In this document: positions 1 to 10,361 of the stretch, one piece after another
Position numbering within the stretch: position 1 is the stretch's first letter
Layout of the letters: every line of letters begins with the position of its first letter
Origin: Ophiocordyceps camponoti-saundersi (nom. inval.)
Taxonomy: Eukaryota; Ascomycota; Sordariomycetes; Hypocreales; Ophiocordycipitaceae
Direction of reading: 5' to 3'
DNA: 40,743 bases
Assembly (NCBI GenBank): GCA_003339415.1
Contig: PDHQ01000301.1
Location: forward strand, 1 to 40,743
The notes under the pieces: generated by a model
What the model saw: the letters and a program-made list of their open reading frames with translations, nothing else
What the model was told of the DNA's origin: nothing
The model's database searches: none
Program-made: the position numbers and the translations under genes

Positions 1-185
1 TTTTTATTACTCTTTTTATTACTCTTTTTATTACTCTTTTTATTACTCTTTTTATTACTCTTTTTATTACTCTTTTTATTACTCTTTTTATTACTCTTTT
101 TATTACTCTCCTTATTACTCTTTTTATTACTCTTTATTTTACTCTTTATTTTACTCTTTATCTTACTCTTTATCTTACTCTTTAT
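1..185. repeat. 12-bp tandem array (TTTTTATTACTC)n
   Basis: The unit TTTTTATTACTC repeats head to tail from the first base. It is almost perfect to about position 108 and then degenerates into variants such as CTTTATTTTACT. The array continues beyond the left edge of the window, so its full size is unknown. It is a simple minisatellite with no coding content. It is not a canonical fungal telomere repeat (TTAGGG). Confidence 0.9.
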
Positions 186-489
186 TTTATATTTTTTATT
201 AATTCTTATATTACTTTTATATTACTATTATATAATTATATTATTATTTTATTATATTCCTATATTATTATAATATAAAATAAGATATTATAATATATAA
301 TATATAATAATATTAATATATATTATATAATTATATTATTATATTAATATAATATAATTTTATCTTTTTTTTTAATTTTATTTTATTATTAATAAATAGA
401 TTTTTATATAAAAACCTCTTTATATAACTTACCTTTTTCCCTTTTTTATTTAAAATATTAAATAATTATATTTTTTAAAAAAAATTATA
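186..489. other. Extremely AT-rich spacer, no gene seen
   Basis: This stretch is almost entirely A and T, with many TATA/ATTA runs, and I see no open frame, RNA gene or clear repeat unit. It probably represents fully RIP-degraded sequence or slipped AT-rich repeat between the tandem array and the palindrome cluster. Confidence 0.6.
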
Positions 490-660
490 AAAATCACGAA
501 CTCGTGATTTAAATCATCTCTAAAAAAATCACTTATAAGTGATTTTTTCACGCTAGTGATTTAAATTATAAAAAATCACTTACTAAGCAAAAAGCCGTGA
601 TTTAAATCACGAAAAATCACATCACTTATAAGTGATTTTTTAACTCCGTGATTTTTTTCT
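490..660. repeat. Cluster of GTGATT/AATCAC palindromes
   Basis: Four inverted repeats share the core AAATCAC/GTGATTT. At 491-510 a 9-bp stem AAATCACGA pairs with TCGTGATTT around a 2-base loop. At 523-548 there is a perfect 26-bp palindrome centred on ACTTATAAGT. At 596-611 CGTGATTTAAATCACG is a perfect palindrome. At 621-636 ATCACTTATAAGTGAT is another. The cluster retains CA and TG, unlike the sequence around it. It ends beside CTAACCCTGAC at 660-670. Such arrays are typical of subterminal transposase-binding regions of DNA transposons, which is my preferred but unproven reading. A protein-binding or cruciform-forming site is an alternative. Confidence 0.75.
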
Positions 661-889
661 AACCCTGACTAAGATTACTAAAAAAATAAAGCTAAAAAAG
701 AAAATTTAAAATAATAAAAGTAAAAGTTATAAAACTAATATTAGAATAATATACTAATAAATTATAAAAATTAAGAATATTAAATTTATAAAAAACTCTA
801 ATAAAGAAAACGCGATAATAGTTAATATAAAATAATAAATAAAGGTAAAAAAGTATTATTTTTATATTAACCTTAATAAGTAAACTAAG

Positions 890-3140
890 AAGCGGTTTCT
901 AAATTAGCTTTTCTTATTAGAAGAAGATAGCGGCTATTTAGTAATAATTAACGCGGCGTTAAAATAATATATATTAGATATAATTACTATAAAAAGTTAA
1001 GAGAGAGCAGAGATTACGGCTATAAAATACTATATAGAGAAAATATAACTTATCTTAGCGCTTAGTAAGTAAGATTAGCTAAGGTTATCTAAGAGTTAAT
1101 ACTAACTTAATATAGTATTTATAAAAGCTAAGAAATCGCTACCTAAAACTTAATATAAAAATCGCGGTAAGGGTAAATCTAATAAGCTATAAAATAAAGA
1201 AATAAGAGGCTATATTTTAGAAAGTAACTTATTATATAAAATAATTATAGAAATAATAATATTTTATAATAAAGATACCTCCGCTATTATATATATAATA
1301 ATATATAGCTATATTAGGTAAAAAGTAATATAAGAGTAAGTTATAATAATCTCTAAAGATTAGAGTATATTACGTAAAATATATAGTATAATTACTAAGA
1401 AGTTTATCTAATATAGGGATAATAATTAGATCCTTAGTCTAGGAAATATTTTAATATAAAAAACTTAAGGCTAAGTATTATTAGAAATTATTAAAAGTAC
1501 TAATAAAAACTTATTAATAACTTACTTAGTAGCTATTATAAAAAAGATTAATATAGCTTAAAAAGAAAAGGTAATATAAGAAATATATAACTTAATATTA
1601 AACTATATAAGTATAATCGTAAAAAAAGGTAAAATATACCTATTTAATAAAAACGTAACTATAGCGTAAGGAGTTTTTAAAGCTATTATAGAGAAGTTTA
1701 GTAAATATTATATTAAGTAAGTAATTAAGGCAGAAAAGTCGCTAGAGGCGGCGAAGCTTATTAGAGGCGTAGCTTAAGCGAGGGGGAATTAGAGCTAAGT
1801 TAATAAAGATATAGCGGAGGTTACGGAAAAATTTATTAAAATTAAAAGAGAAGAGGATAATACCGATAATAATAAAGCTAACTAAGAGCTAGAAATTAGA
1901 TATAAAAAATAAATAAAGTTATCTAATAATAAAAAAAAGAACGCTAATAAGGGAGAGGTTTATAATAAAGATAATAATAATAATAAATCTAATAATAAAA
2001 ATACGCCTAAGTAGAAAATAACTTATACTTATAGCTAAAGTAAGGCGGGGGCAAAAAGAGAGGGATATACGAAAAAGTTTAAAAAAATATCTTATTTAAA
2101 ATAAGAGAAAATTATCTAATATAATCTTAACTAATATATTAGGTATTTCTAATCTTACTTAAAGGAATATATATCTTATATTATTAAGAATAAGATATTT
2201 AATATTAAGTATTAGCGTTTTAAGATTAAAGCTTTTTAGTATAATTTTTATTAATATAAAAAGGTAACTTATATACTTATTCCTATTAGTATATTAGGAA
2301 ATCGGTTTAATTATATAATAGTAGCGGGGAAGCTACGGTATATTTTAAACGCGATATATTATAAAGCTAGTTATATAACTAAGAAGAATAAGTTAGCTTT
2401 ATCTAAGTAAGGGAGACTTAATATAGCTTAGATCGCCTAATACTTAGTAGAGTTATTTATAGCGGTATTAACCGCTTATATCTAAAAATATAAGCTTATA
2501 AGAATAAATAAGGTATTTATTAAAGCTAAAAGGTAATATTAAGGTTTAATATAATAGCGATAAGCGCTACTAACTACTAACTATTATATTTTTAAAATAA
2601 TTACCTTAAGTAGAGGCCTAAAACCGCTAAAGTCTTTTCTTAATAAAAAGGGGTATTTTTAGCTTATAAGAAAAGGAGAACTTATAATAATATATTAAAA
2701 ATCGTTATTATTACTCTATCTTCTCTTAAGGGATAAAGGATATATTAAGTAAAAGGTAGCGCTAGCTTATACGCGTAAGCGGATAAAAAGAGTCTTATAT
2801 AGCCTTATAGATAAGGAGTTTAAGCTATAGAAAATATTAATTTATAAATATTTCGATATATACGCTTTATATAGCGAGATTAACGCTTATAAGGATATTA
2901 CGGTTAAGAAAATAAAGCGCGCTACGAAGGCGGAGAAGGCGGCTTAGGAGGAGATAGCGTAAGTACTTTAAATTAAGAAAAAGCTACCGATAAGTTAAGA
3001 GTTAAGGATAAAATATACTTATAATAAAGATAAAAAGGATAAGGATATTCGATAAGTTTATTAGTCTAAATAGAATAAGAAAGCGCGATAAGAGTAAGTA
3101 TAAAAGTAAATAAAGTAATAAGTATATAAATAAGTAAGTA
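890..3140 (+). pseudogene. RIP-degraded long reading frame, family not recognised
   Basis: One plus-strand frame can be followed for about 750 codons without a frame change: segments near 890, 2141 and 2876 are all in the same phase. It is interrupted by dozens of TAA/TAG codons. The stop rate in the stretch I translated is roughly 9%, not clearly below what random TA-rich DNA would give. The coding case therefore rests on composition: a middle part rich in Lys, Asn, Asp and Glu (about 1830-2080) and a basic, Ala/Glu/Lys-rich C-terminal part (about 2870-3060, reading like KKIKRATKAEKAA) that looks like a coiled-coil tail. Similar tails occur at the ends of fungal DNA-transposase proteins. Together with the palindrome cluster just upstream this suggests a dead DNA transposon, but no catalytic motif could be identified. 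No right-hand terminal repeat was found. Confidence 0.4.
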
Positions 3141-3149
3141 AGGTAAGTA

Positions 3150-4530
3150 TATAAATTTAAAAAAATTATACTTTCTTATATTTCTTTATTACCTTTTAAA
3201 ATTTATTAATAAGTTATAATATATTTACTATATTATTAAAGTTAACTAATTAATTATACTTTAATAGCTATCTTTTCTATTTAACTAAAAAGTAAACTTT
3301 ATTATTTAGTATTTTTTAGCTTTTAACTTTTTAGATTTCCTATTCCTTATTATCCTCCTCTAAGTTTAATATAAGGAGAGAGGCGGATAAGTTTTAAAGA
3401 TTTTAAAAATACTAAAATTTAAAAAAAGAGATATAAAAAATATCGTAAAGATAAGCGTATTTCGTAAGTAATACGAGGCGGTATACTTAGAAGCTAGTTT
3501 TTTAGAGAATATAAAATAATCTTATATAATAAGGTAGGAGTTTCTTTTTCTCGCTTTTAAATTTAATATTCTTAGTTAAGAGGCCTACTAGATTACCTAT
3601 TTTAAGTATTAAAGGTATATAGTTTTTATTATAATATTTCGCTTATTTTTTAATAGCGCGTTTTTAATAATTTACTAGGTATTAGCGTAAATCTACTATT
3701 TTATTAATCCTAACTTTAGCTTTAAGGGTTATTTTAAAAGGGGTATTTATAAAAATATAAAATTCTAAGCGGTAACTATAAAATACCTTATTAGGTAAGA
3801 TTCCTATTATAGAGTACTTTATATTATTTATTATAAATTAAGTAACTAGTAATAGTTAAGGCTATAATATATATTTATTATTAGTAAAATAATAAAAGTA
3901 ATATTATATTACTTAGTTTATCTATTCCGTTTACCTATTAACTTAGGGGTAAAATATAGTTAATAACTATTTTTTAATTTTAAATAATAAATAAAGGTTT
4001 AATTAGAAATAACTAATAAATAAGCTGCCCCTATTAGATACGATATTTTATAAAGGATTATAGCGAAATTCTACCTCCTAGTAAAAAAGCTTAGCTAGGT
4101 CCCCTACCTTAATCGTATTTAAAATAAGAAGTAAGAGCGAAAACTTCGTAAATTAATTAATAATTACTAAGATACTATTAACTTATTTATCTAGCTATAT
4201 AGACTCTAGTAAACTAATAGTAAAGTCTAGAGATAGTTTAGCTTATAATTATAATAGAATCGGTAACGAATCTAATTTACTATATAAGCGATATTTTTAG
4301 GGAGCGACCCCTTAGCAGATTTAGTAAGACTTAACGTAAGATTTAATATCTTTATATATTACCTCCTAGTAGAATTTCCTAATAAAGAGGTCCTAGGTGC
4401 GTTCTATACTAAAATAACCTGCTAATAAGTTATTATAATATAATAATAATAGTTTTTACTTTAAAGCCGCCTTTTACGGTACTATAATATAGTCCTTTTA
4501 ATAAATAAAACTATTAGAGTTAACTATCTA
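3150..4530 (-). pseudogene. Gypsy-1 integrase and chromodomain (RIP-inactivated)
   Basis: Reading the minus strand from about 4530 downward gives a zinc-binding N-terminal region with LLAGYF, where the family has a conserved LAGHxG-type motif. Next comes the catalytic core, with LSLDFTISL matching the D-F-I first-aspartate block and FYPQVNGQTE-like sequence matching the FHPQTDGQTE block. A GPY/F-like C-terminal region follows. The last 70-80 codons read EEDNKE.EI.KVKS.KILNN, the start of a chromodomain. Frame is kept, but Q and W codons are stops and several Cys/His are Tyr, as expected from C-to-T and G-to-A RIP changes. The protein would join viral cDNA to chromatin-marked targets; here it cannot be made. 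Confidence 0.85.
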
Positions 4531-4949
4531 TAAACCTTACTTTCCTTATTAAGTTTTATTAATCTTAGTAGCTTTTTAGTATTATAGCTAGAGATCTTCG
4601 CCTTAACTTCGCTATAATAAAAAAAAAAAGGAGTAGATATATCGGGCTCTAAAAGCTATTCTTATACTATTACCTTCTTTAAAGTCTAGCCCTTAAGGCG
4701 TTATATTAAGCTTAAGGTTATTAAAACTTAATATAAAAAATATATAGCTATTTTAAGGTAAGGGTTCTAGTAGTTAGTTTAGTCTAATATTATAATATAC
4801 TTAATATATAATATATTATTAACTATTTTCTTATATAAGGTATCTAACTTTTTAGTTATTAAGCTTATTTTAAGAGTATATTATAGTTTTCTCGAAAAGC
4901 TATTAGTAGGGTTATTATAGCCTAGCTTATAAAGAATATAAAAATCGAA

Positions 4950-5948
4950 AAGTAATAAGTAAGTTACTTAATATTATTAATAGTAATTTAAATCCGATTA
5001 TTATATAATAGATCGTAAGTTTAAGTAATTTAAAATTACCTTAACTAAGAATATTAATCTTTTTACGTAATAGCGCTAATACTTAAAAAATTTAATAATA
5101 GCGAAGAATTCTTTTTTAGCTATTATATAATAGATTTTAAAGCCGTTAAACTTTTATAATTAGTAGGTAATAATAAGGTATTATCTTTAATTATCGTATT
5201 ATAAAAAGATATTAGCTATAGTAAAGTCCGATATATCGGTCTTAATATATATTTACCTCTTAAGATTAAAATATATAAGTAATAAGGCTTTAGAGAAAAC
5301 GTTCTTAAGTTTTAGAAAAGCTAACTATTAGAGTAAGTTAAGTTTATATTAACTAGGTTTCTTACTATTTTCGCTTCTTTTAAATATATTAGTTAAAGAG
5401 GCGACGATATTAAAATATTAAGGAATAAAATATTAATAATAGTTATAGAAACCTAAAAAGACCTAAAAGTTATAGAAAAAGCGTAGCTTCTCTTAGTTTA
5501 TAACCGCTTAAATCTTTTTAAAGTTTATTAAGATATTATATATATTTATAATATATCCGAGAAACTTAACCGCTTTTTTATAGAAGATATATTTAGTAAT
5601 ATTTATATATAAGTTAGCTTCTTAAAGTTTCGCTAAAATCTTATAAAAATATTAAGTATAATCTTTTATTATTTTAAAGTAAATTAAAATATTATCTAAA
5701 TAGATAATATAAATAGTATTTACTAAAATTTTAAATATTTAATTAATATAATATTAGAAAATTACTAAAGTATTTATAAAACCGAATAAAATAACTAGAT
5801 ACTTAAAATAGCTATATTATAAGCGGAAAGCTATTTTCTATTTATCGCTTTTCTTAATATAAATATAATAATAAGTATATTAAAAATTAATTTTAAAGAA
5901 AATTATCGCGCCTTAAACTTAGTTTATAATCTTTAAAATAAAGGGGAG
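4950..5948 (-). pseudogene. Gypsy-1 reverse transcriptase (palm, second part) and RNase H
   Basis: Minus-strand reading gives KIAFRL.YSYFKYLVILFGF, matching the conserved KTAF...YGHFEYLVMPFGL block of Gypsy RT. It continues to IYIIYLDNILIYF at about 5680-5720, where the catalytic YLDD is now YLDN. RNase H follows at about 5300-5000, with ALLLIYFN and IKTDISDF in place of the family's F-x-V-E-T-D-A-S-D-F. The N-terminal part of the same RT lies 1.9 kb away at 7840-8050, on the other side of the RX insertion. The 16 bp 5933-5948 (TTAAAATAAAGGGGAG) are RT codons duplicated at the insertion site. Confidence 0.9.
5933..5948. repeat. Left 16-bp target duplication of RX copy 1
   Basis: TTAAAATAAAGGGGAG here is identical to 7823-7838. 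On the minus strand it encodes part of the conserved RT stretch before the catalytic palm, so it duplicates Gypsy-1 coding sequence. Twelve extra bases (TAATTATATATA) lie between it and the shared RX start. Confidence 0.85.
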
Positions 5949-7822
5949 TAATTATATATAACTTTTATATATTTTACGAATCCCGCGCTTATAGCGACGC
6001 GGATATAAATTACTTATTCTTATATTATAAGCGGACTCCGCTCCTTTTATTACCTTATAATAATAGCCTTAAGCTATACTTAAAGCGACTCCGGGGGGGA
6101 GGGTAACGCTATATAAGTTAATCGTAATTACGAAAATTTTTTACTTAGAATATAGCTTTACTCCGAATTATAATAAACTTAAACCTAAAAGTTTACCGTA
6201 CTTTTTACCTTATTAGAAGCTAAGGCGAGTATTAGTAAGATTATTTTAAGGGACGCCTTAGTTTTTATATAGGTAATTATCGAATAAGTAGCGGAGTCTA
6301 AGAGGGTCCGGGGAGGCGCCCCCCTTACTTTAACTTTATTAATTAATAATATTTCTTTAGCTATTACGGCCGTAATTTCCTCTCTTTTTTATAGCTTTAA
6401 AGGAAGCGGAACTTCTCCGATATAAGCTATAATTATAGCTAAAGCGCTAAAGAAAACTATTAAAAAATAAGTTCCTAAGTAATATAAGCGTTAGCTTATA
6501 ATTCGCTTTAATTTTATCGCTATTTTACTCTAAGTTTAAAGCCTTAAGGTAACTATAATAAATATTAATTATAAACTCCGTAAGTAAAGCTAAGCTTTTA
6601 TAGTAAAGAAATTACTTAGCGGTAATATTACGGTAATATTTTAAAATATTATCTATAAGCTTTAGTCCGATTTAGGGTAGCTTTATACTACTTTTAGAGA
6701 AAAGGTATACTTAATTAGTAAAAGTTATATTCTTATTATAAAAAAGGTATTAGCGTAGGCTTTATAGTAAGGCGGTAAGGAAGCCTTTTAAAAAAAGATT
6801 AAGTTATCGAATAAAATTTTAATAATATAATTATATATAAAAAAATATTATTTAAGAATTTAGTAGAGTTTCCTTATAATTATTATTAATAGCGTAATAA
6901 ATATAAACTAAATTTATAATAAAGGTATAATAATATAAGCGGAGATTTTTAATATAAAACCTTATAAGCTAAAAGTTTAACCTTAGTAATATTTTAAATA
7001 TTACTAGCTTAGATATATTATTAAATATTATATAATAAAGCTATAATATAGCTAGTACTCCGCCTCTTTATATATAAAAAGTAAATTAGCTTACCTTATA
7101 GCGTATAGAAAAAAACTATATTATTACCCTTTTTATTAGGGGACTTACCTTAGGTAAAGTTAACTTTACCTTAAGATAAGAGTAACGTAGGACTAGGCGA
7201 AAAATACTTATATTTCCTAACCTTAAAAATTTATAGATTAGAATTTCGTATATATTACCCTTTCTCCCCCTCTAGCGCTAACTAGAGTCTAGTAATAGCT
7301 AGAGCGGAAATACTAGAAAGCGAATATAATAGCTCCGCCTCCGACCCCCTTTCTAAACTTATTCGTAGCTCCGCCGCGATAATTAGGCCGCCTTTTAAGA
7401 CTAGCTATTATAAGGTTTATTATAAGCTAGTAAAACCTTTATATATTTCTTAATCGCGTTAATAAAGCTTTAATTAAACGGATTATTTAGGACGCTATAA
7501 TTAAGCGTAAAGATTTAATTTATAGTAACGATAACGCTTAGGAAAATAAGTAGCTATATAGACTCCGTACTAGACCCGGACTACGCGTACTCTTACTATT
7601 ATAGACTCCGCTCCGGAGAATATATTAGCTTCCTAATTACTTATTATTACTAAACTTATCTAAGGTATAGAGTACCGGGTACGGACCTAGTCTAGCCCTA
7701 AGCTAAGGTAACGCTTAAGGGGAGGGTTTTACTCTAAGTTCTCCGGTTTTTTCTATTTCTAAAATATATATAGGATAGTTCTAAGCTATATTAAGTATAT
7801 TAGCGTATAAATATTATTATTA
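5949..7822 (+). mobile_element. RX repeat copy 1 (1.87 kb retroposon-like unit)
   Basis: This is a 1.87-kb unit found four times in the window (here, 10,362-12,285, 30,672-32,528 and 34,760-36,619). It is flanked by a 16-bp duplication, TTAAAATAAAGGGGAG, at 5933-5948 and 7823-7838, which belongs to the Gypsy-1 RT gene. Shared landmarks are ACTTTTATATATTTTA near the left end, the GC-rich CGCGCTTATAGCGACGCGG block and AAGTATATTAG-TATAAAT at the right end, followed by an (ATT)n tail with four units here. This is the least RIP-mutated copy. One plus-strand phase can be read from about 6150 to 7830, but with stops about every ten codons that is no better than chance, and I recognise no domain. A long duplication plus trinucleotide tail suggests target-primed reverse transcription. 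Confidence 0.75.
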
Positions 7823-7838
7823 TTAAAATAAAGGGGAG
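7823..7838. repeat. Right 16-bp target duplication of RX copy 1
   Basis: This is identical to 5933-5948. It directly follows the (ATT)n tail of RX copy 1 and continues into Gypsy-1 RT (minus strand ...RYPLPF), which fixes the right end of the insertion. Confidence 0.85.
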
Positions 7839-8660
7839 AGGGTAACGATTTTTAATTATTACTTTATTAAGACCTTAGTAACTTACGTAAAATTATAATT
7901 CCTTATCTTTTTTTAGAATAAAAAAATAGGAGCGCTACTAAGGCTTTAGGATTCTTAGATTTAACTTTTTCTAAGGGCGTTATTAAGGTATTCCCGAAAA
8001 ACCTTAAGTTTAGTTTAAAAAAGAGAGTAAATAAGACCTTAAGGAGGTGCAGCGTTATTAACTAAGTTAATAGCGTAGATAGCGTTCTTTTTATTTAGAA
8101 AAATTAATACTTTTAATTTAGAAAATATATTTTTAAATCTAGCGAGAGTTAGTAGTAATTTGACCTCTATTATTAGAGGTAGCTCCGAGTTTTCTTCGTC
8201 CGTAAAAAAGGGAGGTATTAGGTTTAATATAACTTAGAAAATATAAAGGTATTATTTTACTTTCTATATAAATTCTTCTACGCTAAGGAGGTAAGCTTAT
8301 AATAATTAGGATAACTTATATTATTATTTATAAATATTTAAAAATAGGTAAATTTATTCGGTTACTAAAGTAAATATCCTTAAAATAATAAAGTTATTAT
8401 TTACTATTATATTAAGAATACTAAAGTAATAATAGACTAAGGTCTTTTTAGTATTATTTATATTATAAAATATAACTAATATTTTCTAAAGTTTATTAAC
8501 TAATATATATCCGCTAATTCCTCTTACTAGGAGTAAAAGATTATTATTTAAAAGTAATAATAAATACTATTTTACGAAAAAAAGGTTAATAAAATCGATT
8601 TCGCTATAAGTATTAAATTTAACGAAGACTAAAAGGGGGGTAAGTCTTACTTAAAAAGTG
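7839..8660 (-). pseudogene. Gypsy-1 protease region and N-terminal reverse transcriptase
   Basis: Minus-strand reading between about 8050 and 7840 gives KVFREYLNNALRKS, then SPSSATIFFYSKKR. This is the family block L-x-E-Y-L-x-x-x-L-x-K-G-x-I-R-x-S-x-S-P-x-x-x-P-x-x-F-V-x-K-K. It ends in a Gly-Leu-Asn/Lys...Tyr-Pro-Leu-Pro block that is cut by the RX insertion. The domain continues at 5948 and below. The stretch 8060-8660 should hold the aspartic protease by position, but I cannot point to a convincing D-S/T-G triad. Stops are of the RIP type (TAG/TAA for CAG/CAA/TGG). Confidence 0.75.
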
Positions 8661-8769
8661 CTAGAAATCTTAAAAGTTTCTACTATTAAGGATATTAGTA
8701 GAAGAACTTTTATATTAATATTTTCGAGTTTTTTAAAAACTTCTTAGATAAACCGGCCTAAGTTTATTT

Positions 8770-10050
8770 AGCTTTCGCAGCCTTTACTTTCTCCGGGTAC
8801 TTTAACTAGTAATTAGATTCCTTATAGCCCTTTTTCTTATAATAAGAATAGGTTTAAATATCTTATTTCTAGTTAGATAAGTTTATTTTATTCTTAATCT
8901 CTTTAGAATAAGGATTACTATATATATTATAAAGTTTAGATAATCTATTATAATAATAATAGCTTATATTAAAATTAGTTTATTAATATTTTATTAAATT
9001 ATTATAATAATATTAGTATAATCTGCTTAAACTAGAATCTTAGATTTATTATATTAGTAAAACTATTTCTTAATAGTTAAGGGTATCCGGCTAATATTAT
9101 TCTAAAATCTTAGCATATAGCTAAGGAAGTAATTAGGAGAAATAGTTAAGAGTAAGTTCCTTAGAAAGATAAGCGTTAAAATATTTTTCTAAGCTTTCTA
9201 AGTAAATATAAAAATTATAAGGTATTTAGTTATCTTATTACTTAATATCTTAAAAAGTAATTACTATTATTATTATTTAGTTTTTAAAATTTTTAAAAAA
9301 GTTATATAATTACTTTTTAAATATAAGCTAGTTATTTATAAGTTAAGTTTATTTCTTAGTAAATAAGCTATATTTATAAGATTTCTAATATATACGAAGA
9401 TTTAGGTATATATTATCTAAGGCTTTAAAAATCTTATTTTTATCTTTACGGTATTTTTTAAAAGTTATAAGGAAAGAATCTTTAAGGTCCTTAAGCTAAT
9501 CTTAGTATTTCTAAGTTATAAGTTATTTTTTTAGTTTAATAATATTTAAAAGTTTAATATCTTTATCTTAGCTAAAGTCTAATATTAAAAAATAGCGCTT
9601 ATATTAGGAACTCGTAGCTAAGTTAGCGGGGTTTCCTTTAAAAATTAAAATATCCTAAAAATTATTAATTTCTTATTTTTAGAGGAAGTTAGTAATAAAA
9701 TTCTAAAATATCTCTTCCTAAGAAATAAGATTATATTAAGTAGCTTTTAAAGTTTTAGTAAGGGGGGCTATATTAGTTTAAGCTAGATAGTCTAAAAGGG
9801 GAGTAAAGGAGATATCTAAGGAATAGTCCTCCGCTTATAGAGGTTAGTTCTAAAAGCGAGTTATATAAAGTATAATAAAGCGTATAGGAGTTAGTATTAA
9901 GTTAAAAAAGGTAAGTTTAAACTAAAAATAAGTATTTTTTAAAGAAGAATTAAAGTTATAAGGGAAGCTTATATAAGGTATATTAAGGAAAAAAGATAGC
10001 GATAATTAGGTTAGAAGAGAGGAAGAAAAGTATATAAGTATAGATTATAA
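8770..10050 (-). pseudogene. Gypsy-1 gag with CCHC knuckle
   Basis: At 8809-8850 the minus strand reads Y-S-Y-Y-K-K-K-G-Y-K-E-S-N-Y. This fits a retroviral CCHC knuckle (C-x2-C-x4-H-x4-C) in which each Cys (TGC/TGT) and the His (CAC/CAT) has become Tyr (TAC/TAT), exactly the change RIP makes. A basic stretch (KYPEKVKAAKA) follows, as is normal after a gag knuckle. Upstream (higher coordinates to about 10,050) is lower-complexity sequence that should be the gag capsid by position, but I did not recognise a specific motif there. The 5' limit is uncertain. Confidence 0.6.
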
Positions 10051-10361
10051 AGGTTTATTTTAAGAGTTATATTAAGAATAAAGCTAATTTTTACTAAATT
10101 ATAATATTAGAAACTATTATAAACTATATATAAAGGGATTATAACTTAGGGGTAAACTCCTTATAATATAAACTATAACTCCTAGGGTCTTATCTAAGAC
10201 CTTAGCGTAGTTTAAGGACTTGCCTTTTATATTTAACTATTTTATTATAACCGGAAGTATATTATATATCTTCTAACTAGTTTTAGTATTATATTATAAT
10301 AGCTTTATAATACTTATATAACCTTATAGTTATTCTTTATATATAGTTATCTTATAACTTT
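10051..10361. other. Spacer between Gypsy-1 and RX copy 2, nothing identified
   Basis: This is AT-rich sequence with a slightly GC-richer block (about 10,140-10,230, containing CTCCTAGGGTCTTATC). It could be a remnant of the Gypsy-1 LTR or leader, but I found no partner copy near 3,100-3,400. No gene is visible. Confidence 0.4.

Larger units (their letters stand above)
3150..10050 (-). mobile_element. Gypsy-1: dead chromodomain Ty3/Gypsy retrotransposon, split by RX copy 1
   Basis: On the minus strand the domains run in the order gag with CCHC knuckle (about 8810-8850), first part of reverse transcriptase (7840-8050), second part of RT and RNase H (5000-5950), integrase (about 3700-4520) and a C-terminal chromodomain (about 3190-3400). 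This is the Ty3/Gypsy chromovirus order. The RT is split by an insertion between 5949 and 7822 that carries a 16-bp duplication of RT sequence on both sides. I could not find matching LTRs. The left end may have been lost against the 890-3140 element, and the right end lies somewhere between about 10,050 and 10,360. Every coding part contains TAA/TAG at Gln/Trp positions. Confidence 0.85.

Noticed and set aside
1..185. Left array as a telomere
   Set aside because: The unit TTTTTATTACTC does not resemble TTAGGG, and the sequence inward shows no subtelomeric helicase gene I could recognise.
490..660. Palindrome cluster as a CRISPR-like array
   Set aside because: The repeats are inverted, unevenly spaced and without unique spacers, and the organism is a fungus.
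5949..7822. RX as a Fot1/pogo-type DNA transposon, suggested by its 1.86-kb length
   Set aside because: The ends are not inverted repeats, the duplication is 16 bp and not TA, the tail is an (ATT)n run, and no DDE or CENP-B-like motif could be read.
3100..10360. LTR pair for Gypsy-1
   Set aside because: I compared the sequence beyond the chromodomain (3,100-3,400) with that beyond gag (10,050-10,360) and saw no matching direct repeat.
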